From: Tetraselmis striata
Lineage: Eukaryota; Chlorophyta; Chlorodendrophyceae; Chlorodendrales; Chlorodendraceae
Direction: 5' to 3'
DNA: 64,000 nucleotides
NCBI GenBank assembly: GCA_006384855.1
Contig: VCJN01001768.1
Span: 344,501 to 408,500, forward strand
Below are positions 31,620 to 43,449 of this stretch, in pieces. The notes beneath the pieces were generated by a model. That model was not told where the DNA came from. It was given only the letters and a program-made list of their open reading frames with translations, and did not search any database. How positions within the stretch are numbered: position 1 is the first letter of the stretch; every line of letters starts with the position of its first letter. The translations under genes were made by a program, and so were the position numbers.

Positions 31620-32800
31620 ATCGGTGCCCACGCGGTAGTACAGCAAGCCGTTATGTACCCTGTAGTTGCTGCTGTATGGGAATATACATACACCTGTCCA
31701 CATAAGTACGGGGTTTGCGAATTTGAACCACACGTCCATGCGCGGCTACACTGAGACCGTACGCGCGTGCATGCATGTTACTCAGGGTCGTACGGCTGGC
31801 GGGGAATGCCGCAATGGCGCGATACACCTCATATATATTTCCACGCAGTAGCCGTTGCCGTCAACACTTCCATTAAGGCAAAAGCAAGGCTTCTGGCGCT
31901 AGCGCTTCAAAACCACAAATTGCGCCACTCGTGTACATAAATAGGCATGGGACAACACTGCCCCCGTACTCATACCACATCACCCTTGGTATGATCACTA
32001 TCCACCATACACGTAGCAGTAGGGCATTGAAATTAGGTCATTCACGACGTGGACCGAGCCCCATGTGTCGATGACAACGGTTTATGGGCCAAATCATGGA
32101 CAAAATGCGGCTGTAATTGTTGCACGCGCATGCGGGAGAGGGTTCTCGCGGCCTCCTTGCCGTAGGCCAAAGCTTTTATGTAGCGGTAGTAGTGCATGGC
32201 CGCATGCTCATTGCGCACCATGGTGAGCCCAGTGGGACGGCAAGGGCGTGCACTTTATGCTCGATGGTGGAAATGTGAGAATTATACGAGTACGATATAC
32301 TACGAGTTAGCACATGTACAATGTGTACCGGTACTAGTACAATGTGTACATGCTGTTACTATGGGTATATGTACTGATGTATAATGCTGCCATGTGGTAA
32401 GCGTTGTGATCAACCAATATCTTTGTATCGTCAAAACACTGAAGCCTCTCGCCTTTGCATCACCACTGCATACCACCTTTGTTTGTCTTTGAGTCTCGAC
32501 TGCTGAGACTGTCGCAGAAATAATGTTGTGAAAAGGGAGATCCGGCCGTGGGCATCGCTCAAGGGGGCATGGGCCAAGTATGAGTGGTCCGTGCACGATT
32601 ATACACAACTCACTGTCCCGCCACCGTGTATCAGGTCTTGAGGACGGTCCACTTGGCGGAAAGTTTCACGCCAACGTGTTATTGACCACACGTTGACACA
32701 GACGTAAGATTTCGACACATTACTTCAAAAAAGAACAAAATTGCCTAAATGACCTCGGACGACCGTGATGCTAGTGTGAAATTTGTAGCCCTGCTCGCGT
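31620..32800. other. intergenic, no gene seen
   Basis: Mixed composition. No supported ORF, repeat or RNA. Short palindromic TGTACA/GTACC words recur around 32310-32360. Confidence 0.4.
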
Positions 32801-32804
32801 AGTA

Positions 32805-33586
32805 TTAAGTGATATTTATATTAAAATGTTTTGACGTTTCCTCGCAACGCACTGAGCGATATACCGTGGGTTTGAGAGATGCACCACAAGGCAGCACTGC
32901 AGTGGCGATGTTATCACGCCACATCGTGCACAGTCGCACGCCACTATGGCCCCACCCCAACCAACAATACCCTAGCCCTTTGCTGACAATCACCTTGCAG
33001 TGTTCTTTCGCACCCGCACATTTTGTCTTGTATTCCATGCGCCCTATGGTTGCCGTGACTGCACACAAGCTAGACACGCCATTTGATGCCAACGCGCTGT
33101 ACACATGTGCTTGGTTTTGATGCTTCACTACCTCTTGCTTCGCTGTTTTGCCGCGGCATTGCCACCTTCGTCTCCACGAGAGCTTGTGCTGCCGACATAT
33201 TTTAGAATATATGAACACATGCTATTTTGTATGTCTGACGTTTTGTTCCCTTTTACCCATACCACTCGTTGCTGCTCGTGACTCTCAGCGAGGCGTTGCC
33301 TCTTATCCATTGACTTTAACTGCAACCCCTCCGGCCGCCCTCGCTTCAAAGCGCGGCAAAGAGTGCTCGTGCTGGCGGTCTTTGCCTTATGGCCAGACGC
33401 CCTCAGTCGGCAAGCAATAGTAGCGGCCCCTACGGCCTCCTTTCCCTCGGTCATTCGCCTCGCCGCCGAAGCAGCCTTGTTGCTGAGGACGCGCGGCATC
33501 CCTGCTTGCCGCGCACGGTTACCGAAGCCTTCTCCCGGATCAGCGCGCCTAGCCCACCGGCGGACGAAGTTCTCGCTGCGGGCCAT
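32805..33586 (-). pseudogene. Tc1/mariner (IS630-like) transposase relic
   Basis: A frame from ATG 33586 gives a helix-turn-helix layout: ARRMTEGKEAVGAATIACRL, then RASGHKAKTASTSTLCRALK and a Lys/Arg-rich segment with KRQRLAESHEQQRVVWVK, as in the DNA-binding half of Tc1/mariner transposases. After a frame change near 33200 the minus strand continues with VYSALASNGVSSLCAVTATI, resembling the strand before the second catalytic Asp. The DDE/D core is otherwise unrecognisable and I found no terminal inverted repeats, so this is a decayed copy. Confidence 0.5.
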
Positions 33587-33659
33587 CGCCCTTGCTGTTC
33601 CCGCAACGTTTCCGGCATGCTTCCGAGCAGCTTTATTGGCGCAGCCTCTCTATCCTTAA

Positions 33660-34880
33660 CGTGCTTGTTGCCATGATCTTGCGAGTTGTGTCATTGACAA
33701 TTCTAGACAAGCGTGTCGGCTGGGTTTTTGCTGAGGAGTAAGGGACGAGAGAGAAAAGTGTTGGCTTGTGGTGCTGCGGGAGCGTTATGATCTAGGAAGT
33801 ATGATGGGCGTGTATATGCATCGGAATTTCCGAGGGTGTGGGCAGAAAAATCGTCGTGTTTATTGGTTTACATATCTTCATGGATATCATATATAACACG
33901 TCATACACTCGCTCGGGCCCACGGATGCAGTGATGAATAGACACTGCTAGTATGAAGTAACTTGACAGTTGAATCAGCGATGCGTCGATTTTTCAGAAAT
34001 TTTTTAAAAAACGGGTTCTATATCACTGGCCTACAGTTCCATGAATTGCATTGCCAACGCTTTGAGGTACCAGCAGCGAGCGTTTGCATTGCCAGCGCTT
34101 CGAAGCACCAGAGTTTTTTTTCCATTACCAGCAGCGAGTAGCGAGTACCAGTACCAGTACAAGCAGTTATGGGGAACTGCTCTTTTTGTAATTCACACCA
34201 GTACCAGTAGTACCAGCAGTACCAGCAGCGAGTACCGAGTACCAGTACCAGCAGCGAACGTTCGCATTGCCAGCGCTTTGAAGTAGTCGCTACCAGAGTA
34301 TTTTTTCCATTATCAGCAGCGAATAGCGTGTACCAATACCAATACCTCCCAACCGTGAGATTTTAATCGGACGGCTGTGTAATTAAGGACCGTGGGCGGG
34401 CGGGTGGGTGGGTGGATTATAGTACTTAGTAGTACATGAAAGTAGATAAGCGCTTTAGTCATGCACCTATAGGCCCGATCCGCTGCACTATACGGGTACC
34501 CGTAGGGCAGTAAAGCTCACCGCCGAAAAATCGACGCTTCGCTGGATCTACCACAGAATTATAGGATTTCGGGCGCGCCCCTTATAATGTACAATAAACA
34601 ATGCTGATAGTAATGCGTAGCTCTATATGGGGCGCCATCGATCGGCTCCATGTAACCCGCGCTGGAGCAAATCAATAAAAAACTATGCGGCCACTAGCCG
34701 GCGATCACGCAAGAGGTAAACATACGAGGCAAATTACATGAGCTAGCAGCAGAAGGTAAACATACCAAATACATCCTTGTAGCAGCACGATATGTATGTA
34801 ATGCAGGTGGCGCGCACCCACAGCTAAAAATTAGCCAGAATGTGTAACACCCCAACCCACCACATGCGTCAAAATTAATG
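33660..34880. other. intergenic with degenerate TACCAG/CAGCGAG repeats
   Basis: Around 34060-34340, blocks such as CCAGCAGCGAGTACCAGTACC and CGTTTGCATTGCCAGCGCTT (with GTTCGCATTGCCAGCGCTTT) recur in irregular order. No gene is supported. Confidence 0.6.
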
Positions 34881-34902
34881 AACATTACTTGTTTCTTGCA
34901 AT

Positions 34903-35711
34903 TTGAAGGATGCAACGACCTTCAAAGTGACATGGCCGTCTTGCTTGGCTAGCAGCCACTTGTACACCCCCTCAACTTGGTGCGCTAGCGTCACATGTCT
35001 GCTGTACAAACGGGACTCCCCGGCTGAATGCGGCAACTATCGACCCATTGCCCGCATGAACTGCGTGCTGAAGCTGTGGACAGCCTTCCTACACTACAAG
35101 ATTGGGGCTGCGTACGCCGGGGAACACGGCATTCGATGCGGCACGAACGATGACTTCGTCCCTGGCATGCAGCTGCACGATGGTCTCACCACAATCATTA
35201 CCGCATATGTGCTGACGCAAAGGAACACCACAAGGACATATACACGGTATATGTTGACTTCAAAGGCGCCTTTGGCTCCACCGACCACGAGCTACTCTGC
35301 AAAACCATGACGAACATGGGCATGCTCACGTAGTACATCGTTGTGTGTATGGACATATATTCCAAAACGACGACCTCATATCCCACCTCATGGAGGGGAA
35401 CAACAAAGGTCCAAGTGAACAGAGGCACCCTACAAAGAGACTCTCTATCCCCCTTCATGTTCACTCTCTTCCTAGAACCCTTGATGCAATGGCTCCAAGT
35501 CGGTAGCCGGGGCTACCCTCTCCACTGCACGCGGGAGGACACCCACCCCAATCGACGAACCTATGCCGGCCACGGCTTTGCGGACGACATCAGCATTACC
35601 ACTTCGACAATAGCGGACATGAAACTCCAACTTACCAAACTCATTAAATTCAGCGAATACACAAAAATGCCGGTAGAAGCCTCCAAATGCTACTGGAGCC
35701 CTATGAAGTAG
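34903..35711 (+). pseudogene. reverse transcriptase of the LINE
   Basis: Blocks in order: LLYKRDSPAECGNYRPIARM (RT block 1/2), FVPGMQLHDGLTTIITAY, then in another frame YVDFKGAFGSTDHELL (block A with the first catalytic Asp) followed by a stop. Then, in the frame open from 35343, NRGTLQRDSLSPFMFTLFLE (block B) and FADDISITTSTIADMKLQL (the xADD active site, block C). The pattern is that of a LINE reverse transcriptase. The frame changes near 35230 and the stop near 35330 disable it. Confidence 0.75.
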
Positions 35712-35856
35712 ACCAAAACCCCTCTCCCCCGCGAACCGGGCGGCCCTCTCCCAACAACTTTCCCACCAGCGCCTCCTCGGAGTATTAGGCCATCTCGAAC
35801 CCATAGACCGCCTCTCCCCGGACCAACCGTATAAAGTCCTAGGGGTCCCCACCACA

Positions 35857-36429
35857 ATGACACTTAACTTTACGGCGCACCACTCCGCTGTGCTCCGTGA
35901 ACTCCGACCCATAGGCCGGGCTATCTCCACACTGCGCCTTTCCTCCACCAAGAAGACCCGTTTAGTCGAGTCCCTCGTGAAGAGGACGCTCTTCTCACTA
36001 CAACTAGGCCTTTTCTCCACCGAACAACTCCGCCAATTCGATGGCCTCCTCGGCACGGGGTACCGCAACGTTGTGTCCGCCACGAAGTCCATTCCGCGAC
36101 AAGCCTTGCAGCGCCCCCTAGAGCAACTTGGCGTCGGTTTCCTCTCAATCCGAGCCAAATCAGCTTCAATGACAGATGAACACGAAAGGAGCACACTGAC
36201 CGCACCCGGCCTAAGGGGGGGCATGTACGGGGCTCACATCAAAGACATGGTCGCTAGATACGCCAAGTGGCCGGAGCATCCTCCCACACCTACCCGGCAC
36301 TGCGAAGCCTCACGCACATTCACCGCGATCTGCACCTCCACGTCACGGGGTCCTCGTACGCCTTCGCCGACGACACACACCTCGCCGCCTCCATACGCGA
36401 GGCCTTCAACTGACGGCACGAGGCCGTGA
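35857..36429 (+). pseudogene. LINE segment after the reverse transcriptase
   Basis: An open frame with MTLNFTAHHSAVLRELRPIG and KTRLVESLVKRTLFSLQLGL, leucine-rich helices of the kind found in the thumb/connection region of LINE polymerases. Its position between RT and zinc finger supports that reading; no catalytic residues are expected here. Confidence 0.45.
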
Positions 36430-36571
36430 AGGCAGCAACACGGACCAAACTATCGGACCACTATCTCCCGCTGATAGGACCGCCATACATGTACAAGCAC
36501 TACAAAGTCAAACCTAAAACCGCGGCCATTATGCGCTGGGTGGCCCCGCTCTGAGCAATCGGCCTTGAGAC

Positions 36572-37399
36572 ATGGGAGACGCCATGGCAACCCACCGACG
36601 AAACGACGCCCCCATATACCGCCTCAAACCGGTCGCAGAGATTACCAAAGCCGCCCCCACCCACACCCCGGCCGTGATCCGATCCGCCCTCCCGAAGGCA
36701 TTACATACCCTATCGCAAATTCTCACCCTACCAAGAGGTACCGCACCCCCGCCGCGCTACCACCCCCCCGACATGTGTCGGCTCTCCGCCGTACACAACA
36801 CATGGTTATCTATCCTTCCGCGCACCGCATGCCGCCCACAACTCGGCCCGCCGGTCCTACACCCCCAGCGCGCCCCAGTCCAAAGCCGCACGGCCCAATT
36901 CCGCACGCAACCCCTCACAGTCCATGAAACTTCCCTGCCGGCCAGCGACGTGACCCGCATCACCTCTACATCCCGAGGACTAGATGGCGTTAACCAATAC
37001 CTCGTCCACTGGGCCCCGGAAATCCTCAACCTTGCGGAAATCAAGGCCCAAAAGCACATGGGCTTCATCCCGGCCTCGTGCACACCCATGACACATGACT
37101 GCCTTCCGCCACGAGAAGTAAAAAACGCCGGTCGACGTCATTGTACCCACTGCCACCTCCCCGCTGCAGGCGTAGTTTGGAACTGCCCAGTCACTGGGTG
37201 CCATAACGTGGTCCACCCCGCTTGCGTCCTCGCCAGCCAAATGAGACGCAAAGGCCAGCCGTCCTTCACATGCGGGAAATGCGGACAGCACATAAGCAAC
37301 GGCCACATGGCCGGCAATTGCCCCTCCATGGCCGGCCTAAAGACAGATCAAAACACAATAGCACGCTTAAACTCCGCCTCAACGAGCTGGAAGTCTTGA
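36572..37399 (+). pseudogene. LINE C-terminal zinc-finger segment
   Basis: The frame ends with a dense Cys/His cluster: CTHCHLPAAGVVWNCPVTGC, then NVVHPACVLASQM, TCGKCGQHISNGHMAGNC. Spacing suggests two or three zinc sites (PHD/RING-like, then CCHC-like), a common nucleic-acid-binding feature before the endonuclease of R2-type LINEs. Confidence 0.5.
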
Positions 37400-38060
37400 A
37401 CGGCGGTCGCTGGCACGTACTATCCACGGACGCGGGCAACAAATATGTGGCTGGCTTCTCCTCCCCCAACAAAGACACCACGCTCTCCGACCTAACCGAC
37501 AGAACCACACACGCAGTCCCGTGCATCAACATCCCCGATCGCCTAGCGGACACCCAAGAAGGGGCAACCGGCGCTTCGCGATGTCCCGGCGCGGCCCAAG
37601 CACCCACCCTGCTCCCCACGACCATGCTACTCCCTCACTTCCGCCCAAAACACTGCAAGCCGGGCGCAGTATGCATCGTCGGATTCGACTGGGACCGGGC
37701 CACCGAAACCAAATCTCCCAGCACCGATCCCGGAGCAGTAAAAAAAAAACCGATAATCGAATTCAAATACTATACTTATCTCAATCATGCCACCGTGCGC
37801 GCTCTCATCCGCGAAAAATACCAACACATGGTGAGCGCCCCGCGTCAACAAGGCTGGCAATAGTGTCCGATTGAAATCCTCCCCGGCATACTCAGCCGCA
37901 GCGGCACCATGTACAAACTCACACTAGAAGCCATCCATAGCCTCACGGTCCTCCGCTCCAAGAAGCAACCTCCGGACAAACTCCCTCCGCCGCCCAGCGC
38001 CGCTGGATCCGCCTCTGTAGGAAATTCCAAAGACACTAAAACGGATGGCTACATACCCTC
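37381..38060 (+). pseudogene. candidate restriction-like endonuclease at the LINE C-terminus
   Basis: The frame continues after the zinc finger with a shift. LLPHFRPKHCKPGAVCIVGF then DWDRATE recalls the RPD..hhhhD region. KYYTYLNHATVRALIREKYQ recalls the A...K..KY helix. After a stop at 37861-37863, IEILPGILSRSGTMYK matches the following strand of the restriction-like endonuclease of R2/NeSL/CRE-type elements. Catalytic residues are not certain (RPK replaces RPD). Confidence 0.35.
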
Positions 38061-38307
38061 CTCCGCATATCCCGACAGTCCCTCTAACCTGCCATGTCCC
38101 ACCCCTGTACCTCCCACAAACCCCGCACGCACACCTACCATTAACATACCCACTTCCGCAGACCACCGTACACGACACCGCCACGGCAGGGGGGGATAGT
38201 ACCAAGCGGCACGGAAGGAGGAGGGGCGCGGGCGAAAAGGAGGAAGGCCGGAAGCTGCATCCGTTATCCCTAGGGTTCGCACATCGGTTGGATAAAGCAG
38301 GTCCTAA

Positions 38308-38470
38308 AAGGACACTCGTCGAAACGAGGTTCGCTTAATTCCGCTTAACACGGTACTTCTACTGTATTCGTACTCAGTTTTATCGTACGAGTACTGTATT
38401 TCGTATAATTATTACCCGCCCGGCGCTTAATGCCCGGTTAATCGAGCTTAACTGCGACTACTGCTGGCTT
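38308..38470 (+). repeat. dispersed CTCGTCGAAACGAG repeat, copy 1
   Basis: Begins with the palindrome CTCGTCGAAACGAG, then GGTTCGCTTAATTCCGCTTA, then a TACTGTATTCGTACT-rich stretch. A close relative is at 59562-59712 (same orientation) and a partial inverted copy at about 42480-42535. Confidence 0.6.
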
Positions 38471-38471
38471 A

Positions 38472-39270
38472 TTATGTCATCACAACGACTACCCGGCACC
38501 GCAGCAGACGACTCGACTGCGGTACCCGTACATGCAGTGTACGTCGTACCGTAGGGCAACACGAGCAATATAAATATGGATCAGATATACGGGTACATGT
38601 ATCGCACGCGCCACCTATTTTACCGGTACCTGCTTATATTTACCTCCGCCGGGCTTTCCATGTGCTAGTGTGAATTACAAAAAGGGCATCAAAGTAACAA
38701 ATCCACCTCTGTACAGGTAGCAGTTATAGGATTGCCGCGAGGGCGCGGCTCGATGTGATATCTCTATGTGCCAGACGGCATATCTTTAGCGCCAACCCAC
38801 CACCCAGCGTGGCCAGACAAGAGCCCTGGACCCTGCATAACCCTCGTAGCCATGGGATCTCGGCCACGGGGCGGTCATGGTAGGTAGGACCGCTGTGGAC
38901 GCTGGGTGCGTGAGGGCGAATCGGTTGACTCGTTTTTGCACCCCTAGGCTTGGGGATGCCTGGGGATGCGTGCTTTTGCTTGCAAGGCTCGCCGAGACCT
39001 CTCAGTCGATACCACTCACGAGTGCTGGAGTGACCGACAACTTAGGTTTTAGGTCGGTGTATCAAAGCCAATCCCCGGGATTGATTCGGCGATGGCTAGG
39101 GTCTGGCCGCTAAGCGGGCCTGCCAGCCGTCAGCGGTTGCGAGTGGCGCAATTTCTGCAGGCAGGGACCGCGGCCGGGCAAGTTGTTGCGCGGGGCTACA
39201 TAGCCACGAACTAAGCTAAGGAACGCCGGGGCAAGTCATGGCAGCTGCCGGGTGAAGCTGCCGGGAGTGC
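38472..39270. other. intergenic, no gene seen
   Basis: No supported gene. Short open frames on the plus strand near 38877-39113 lack family resemblance. Confidence 0.4.
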
Positions 39271-39279
39271 AGAGTGCTT

Positions 39280-40180
39280 CTCGGTGATGTAGGCTAGCGG
39301 AGCTGTGGGCGCATCGGCCGCTGCGCGGGACTGTGGGGTGGTGAGGAAGATGATGAGGCTAGAGGCGGAACGGCCGCTGCGGCGGGGCTGTAAAGGTTGG
39401 TTTGGAAATGGCGGTGGACACGCCGACCACACAACGGGGCTATGGGTTTGCGAATAGTGATGGTGGCAAAGTGGCCGCTGCGCGGGGCTGTGGGGTGGTG
39501 GGTGGAAACGGTGGGACTGTATTATGGATGGATCGGCCCCTGTGCGGGGCTGTAGATGTGTGGATGATGCTGATACGGGCAAGGGAGGAGCGGCCGCTGC
39601 GCGGGGCTAGCTATTGGTTTAGGAATGAAGCTGTGGGGGTATGGGCGGAGCGGCCGCTGCGCGGGTCTGGTGAATTAGGGATGAAAGTAGTTGGCCTAGG
39701 AGCGGAGCGGCCGTTGCGCGGGGCTTTGTGCTTACGAATGAAGGTGTGAGGCAAGTGGCGGAGCGGCCGTTGCGCGAGTCTGATGATTTATGGATGAAGG
39801 TGTGGGGCAAGTGGCGGAGCGGCCGCTGCGCTGGGCTTTGGGTTTATGAATGAAGGTGTGGGGCAAGGGGCGGAGCGGCCGCTGACCGGGATTATGGGTT
39901 TACGGATGAAGGTGCGGGGTGAGGCGCGGAGCGGCCGCTGCGAGGGTCTGATGATTGATGGATGAAGGTGTGAGGTGAGGGGCGGAGCGGCCGATGCACT
40001 GGCCTTTGGGTTTATGGATGAAGGTTTATTTGGGGCGAGGGGCGGAGCGACCGCTGATTTATGATATATGGATTAAGGTGTAGGGATAAGAGCGGAGCCG
40101 CCGCTGCGTGGGGCTATGGGATGGTGGATAGTGCTGTGTGGGCACCATGCATGTGGAGCGGACACTGCGTGGGGCTTTGG
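39280..40180. repeat. about 60-bp minisatellite rich in NotI sites
   Basis: About 14 imperfect units, each with GGAGCGGCCGCTGCGCGGGG-like sequence followed by GGTTTATGAATGAAGGTGTGG-like sequence. Period is close to 58-62 bp, irregular at the left edge. Most units contain GCGGCCGC or a one-base variant. Frames across it (AERPLRGA repeats) are products of the repeat. Confidence 0.85.
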
Positions 40181-42480
40181 AATATTTTGGGATCATGCTA
40201 CACGCCGTCCATAGTAGCCTTGGCGCGGAGCTGCTCATCTTGTGTAGGTATTAGTACCAGGATGATGCTGGCTACGGCTAGGCAGCTACGCGCAGAAAAG
40301 ACCGTTGTGCATGGCTTTAGATTTGTTAACCTCGTGCAAAGTAATTAGCAGGAGCGATAACTATTCGCCTTTACACAATTAGTTGTCATTAACCCATTAT
40401 CACGACGTCGGCAAAATGCGTAATGATATATGTAAAGGATTAATATCTCTTGAGCGAAAATGACTCGTATAGAAAAGTTATAGAATCCCGCCGCACGTAG
40501 TCGCTAGCACACCGTGGAGCCAATATATACAACAGCGTTCTTGCATATATACTACCGACACTAAGTACTGGGACTGGGTGATATGTCGACCTCGATTTAA
40601 GATTAATGGATTCCGAAAACTCTTCAGATTCGGACTCGCCTCGGCGATAGCTTCAATTTAATGTGTGACACGACTATCCAAACCGAGAATCACAAATCCT
40701 GGACAATTTTGGGAAATGCCGGGTCCCACTGGAGAGGTTCAAGGCTTCGCCGGAGCGGCTACCCTGCATACCTGTCATAGCGACGACGACTGCTAGCGAC
40801 TACCGCAGCAAGACGACGGGCGTATCCGCACAAGTCATCCCCTCGCCATCACGCCAGTCCGACGTCACGCCACCACCCGCGGGCAGTTTACTCCCTACTC
40901 TCCAAAGCCTTTTCCGCACTGTAAGCATTCCCTGATTCCCACGAGTTTTGTATTTGCGCACGCGCTACCACTTGCGCCCTCGCGTGCCTGCTGCTCGTTT
41001 GGCGTTCGTTGACCGGCGGGACCGCACGAGCATCGGAGAGTCGGGGCCGCAGCGCTACCCGTATGGCCTTGCTAGCCTACCCCGTACCGGTACGAGCGAC
41101 CGCCCGAGCTACTGAATACACACGCTTTTAAATTCCCGTGCGTGGAGGGCGTATCTGTGACGTGCGTATGTGGGGAGCTTGCTATTACAAGTTGTCGTTA
41201 CTCACTGGTACGGTAGTCCGGTATGATGCTCTTGCTGCGTCGTCGTCGTCGTCGTCTACCTACCCCATATCTTCTACCATTACCAAAACACCACATCCGA
41301 CGGAACAGTACCCCCGACCATCCACCGGTACGAAAGATAATCAGTCGCTGGACCCGTCGCTCGCGGGCTGACGGTATTGGTGGGAGCGGTAGCCGCGGAC
41401 CTACCGCCTGAGTTTATTCCCTTCTCTTCCATCCGAGTGATAATGGCTCGCTGACCTTCCCGCTTGACCCGCACTTCACAGATACATGAAGTGCTACGGA
41501 CTCGGCGTGCTACATTGAGGGACAGGGGCTGGAGATTGGCAGCGGCGGTGGCAGTGGCGGTAGCGGCGTGCGTGGCGGGTAGCGTGTCCACGCCATGACC
41601 GAGCTCCGTTGAGCTCGACCATGGGTGCGATTTAGTTGCTGCTACGGGGGAGAGCGGCGCGGTCAAAACGGCAACTGTCAGCAACCTAGAAACTTCTAGT
41701 CGGAGTGCCAATCAACCAGCGGGCATAGCGGGCACCACAAGACGGCGGTATGCGGAAGAGGCCAGCGGCAGCGCAGCCCCAGCAGCGCGGCCCCAGCAGG
41801 CCGCCGCGGTAGCAGGCCGCGCGCGCCGCGGCGGCGGCTACGGGCACTAGCGGTCCGATGTAAATACATTTTCTGGTTTATTTCTCAGTACTTTCGCTCA
41901 GTGTCCGATCCCACCTGCGTAAAACTGAAAGTGACCGACTCTCACCTATCAAATTTGCCAGATAGGATTAGGCGCGCTTAAATGCGCTTAACTACAGTTA
42001 GAAGCTCCACTTTCATCGGCTGTTGGGTTCGCAATATCCAGCCTGGCGCTTCTGCTTTTATAAATCCTCAAACCATCCGCCGCCCGCATGAAATTCATTT
42101 CCGCTGTATTTATCACGTTGTCGGTATGTGGCGAACAGTACTGCAGCTCCCGCCCGTTACGTTTGAACCCTCACGACCTCTCGCGAGTAGTAGCGTAGTA
42201 GTCGCGCTTACCGCCGAGCTTGGTGATTTTCTAGAGAATCGTTCAGTACTGTACTCGTGCCACTCCCGCCGTACCTTATATAGTGATGACTCGCGACTAC
42301 TGGTGCCCTGTAGTGATGGCTTGCGAGTTGCGACTAATGGTGGCGCTACTCATCATGCTATTCTCTAGTACTCAGTGCAATACATCGCTGCCGTACACAT
42401 GCCTCCAGCCTGAAATAAAGTACTGCGGCGCTTAACGTTAAGCGGGGGTTAAGCTGATACATAAAGGCGCTGACTCGAGC
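40180..42480. other. intergenic, no gene supported
   Basis: Mixed GC. Contains a short CGT run (41237-41254) and a GCAGC-rich stretch (41760-41840). A minus-strand frame (41280-41711) has low-complexity Ala/Thr content and was not accepted. Confidence 0.4.
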
Positions 42481-42535
42481 TTACTGTGTGGTAAGCGGGG
42501 TTAAGCGGACCTCGTTTCGACGAGTGGAACTCGGC
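42480..42535 (-). repeat. dispersed CTCGTCGAAACGAG repeat, inverted copy
   Basis: On the minus strand this reads the same palindrome (CTCGTCGAAACGAG) followed by GTCCGCTTAACCCCGCTTA, inverse to copy 1 at 38308. The pair could bound a 4.2-kb unit, but I see no matching target duplication. Confidence 0.5.
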
Positions 42536-42639
42536 TTGGGCAGTGGAGAGCAACAAGTCAGCATGTTGTAAATCAAATTCAAATTTAAATTCAATTCCAA
42601 CGGAGGGCCCCCAAATGATATGGTGCCCTGGGCGTTATT

Positions 42640-43362
42640 CAAGCGCATGGTCATGAAGCCCAGCCATGCCACTGGACATAATCTCGGAGAGACGGAAGAG
42701 CTGGAGGAGAGGTGAGACGGTGTTGAAGGACCAAAACCGGATGTTGTTAATGCCGTCCTTGATTTCTTCTAGAGCGTTAACACTTGATCCAGCCTAGCGG
42801 CGACGGCAGAAGAAGGGTTGGCTGCTTCACGGTTGAGGGACTTGACGTAGGCCTCCCAAAGGTCTCCGTGCCATCCCTCGCAGACAATGATAGCATAGGT
42901 TTCGGCACAAGTGCACAACCACTCTTTGCCAACTTGAAACCAAAAGAAGGACGAATAATCGTCATTCCTGTGCAACACAATCAGCTCCCTGTCGCACATG
43001 CACATAGCGAGATCGATAATACATATACACGCATTGCACATAACACGCGTGACGTACCCGAGGAGGGTGGCGGGCCTCGCTGCTGCTCGCTTGAAGCGCC
43101 GACATCGCCCCTCGCCATCCCCGGCCAACGGCGTCACGAGGGCAATGATACCGATAATGCCATGCATGCATTGGTTCCACCTGCCGGGGACATTCGTCCA
43201 GGTGGGGATGGTCTCTAGCTCGTCCCCGTCTGTCTGGGTGGCAATGGAGCGTCTTCCTATGCGCCGGTCGGTTTGCGTCCCGTGGTGGGCGGGTTCCCAA
43301 AACTGTGACTTGCTAAGGATAGCCGCAACAACATGCCCACACGATTGTTTAGTGACATTCAC
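42640..43362 (-). CDS. orphan ORF with a frameshifted continuation
   Basis: 197 codons from ATG 43362 to a stop near 42769. The second half is strongly protein-like (ELIVLHRNDDYSSFFWFQVG, then AIIVCEGWHGDLWEAYVKSL). In another frame the next 120 bp continue with ALEEIKDGINNIRFWSFNTV and SPLLQLFRLSEIM, so either a short intron or a frameshift lies near 42775. No domain recognised. The N-terminal half is less convincing and may include an intron. Confidence 0.4.
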
Positions 43363-43449
43363 GGAAACCGTGCAAGAAACCTACCGCGATCATGGGCTGA
43401 GGGTTATTGCCAAGAACGAGCTAGCGATACAATCACGGGGTAAACGGTA

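Larger units (their letters stand above)
34880..38060 (+). mobile_element. non-LTR retrotransposon (LINE), broken
   Basis: A plus-strand succession of reverse-transcriptase, thumb, zinc-finger and endonuclease-like segments, interrupted by frame changes and stops. The 5' end appears truncated, since the RT begins almost at once. No poly(A) tail or target duplication was identified. The segments are described separately. Confidence 0.7.
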
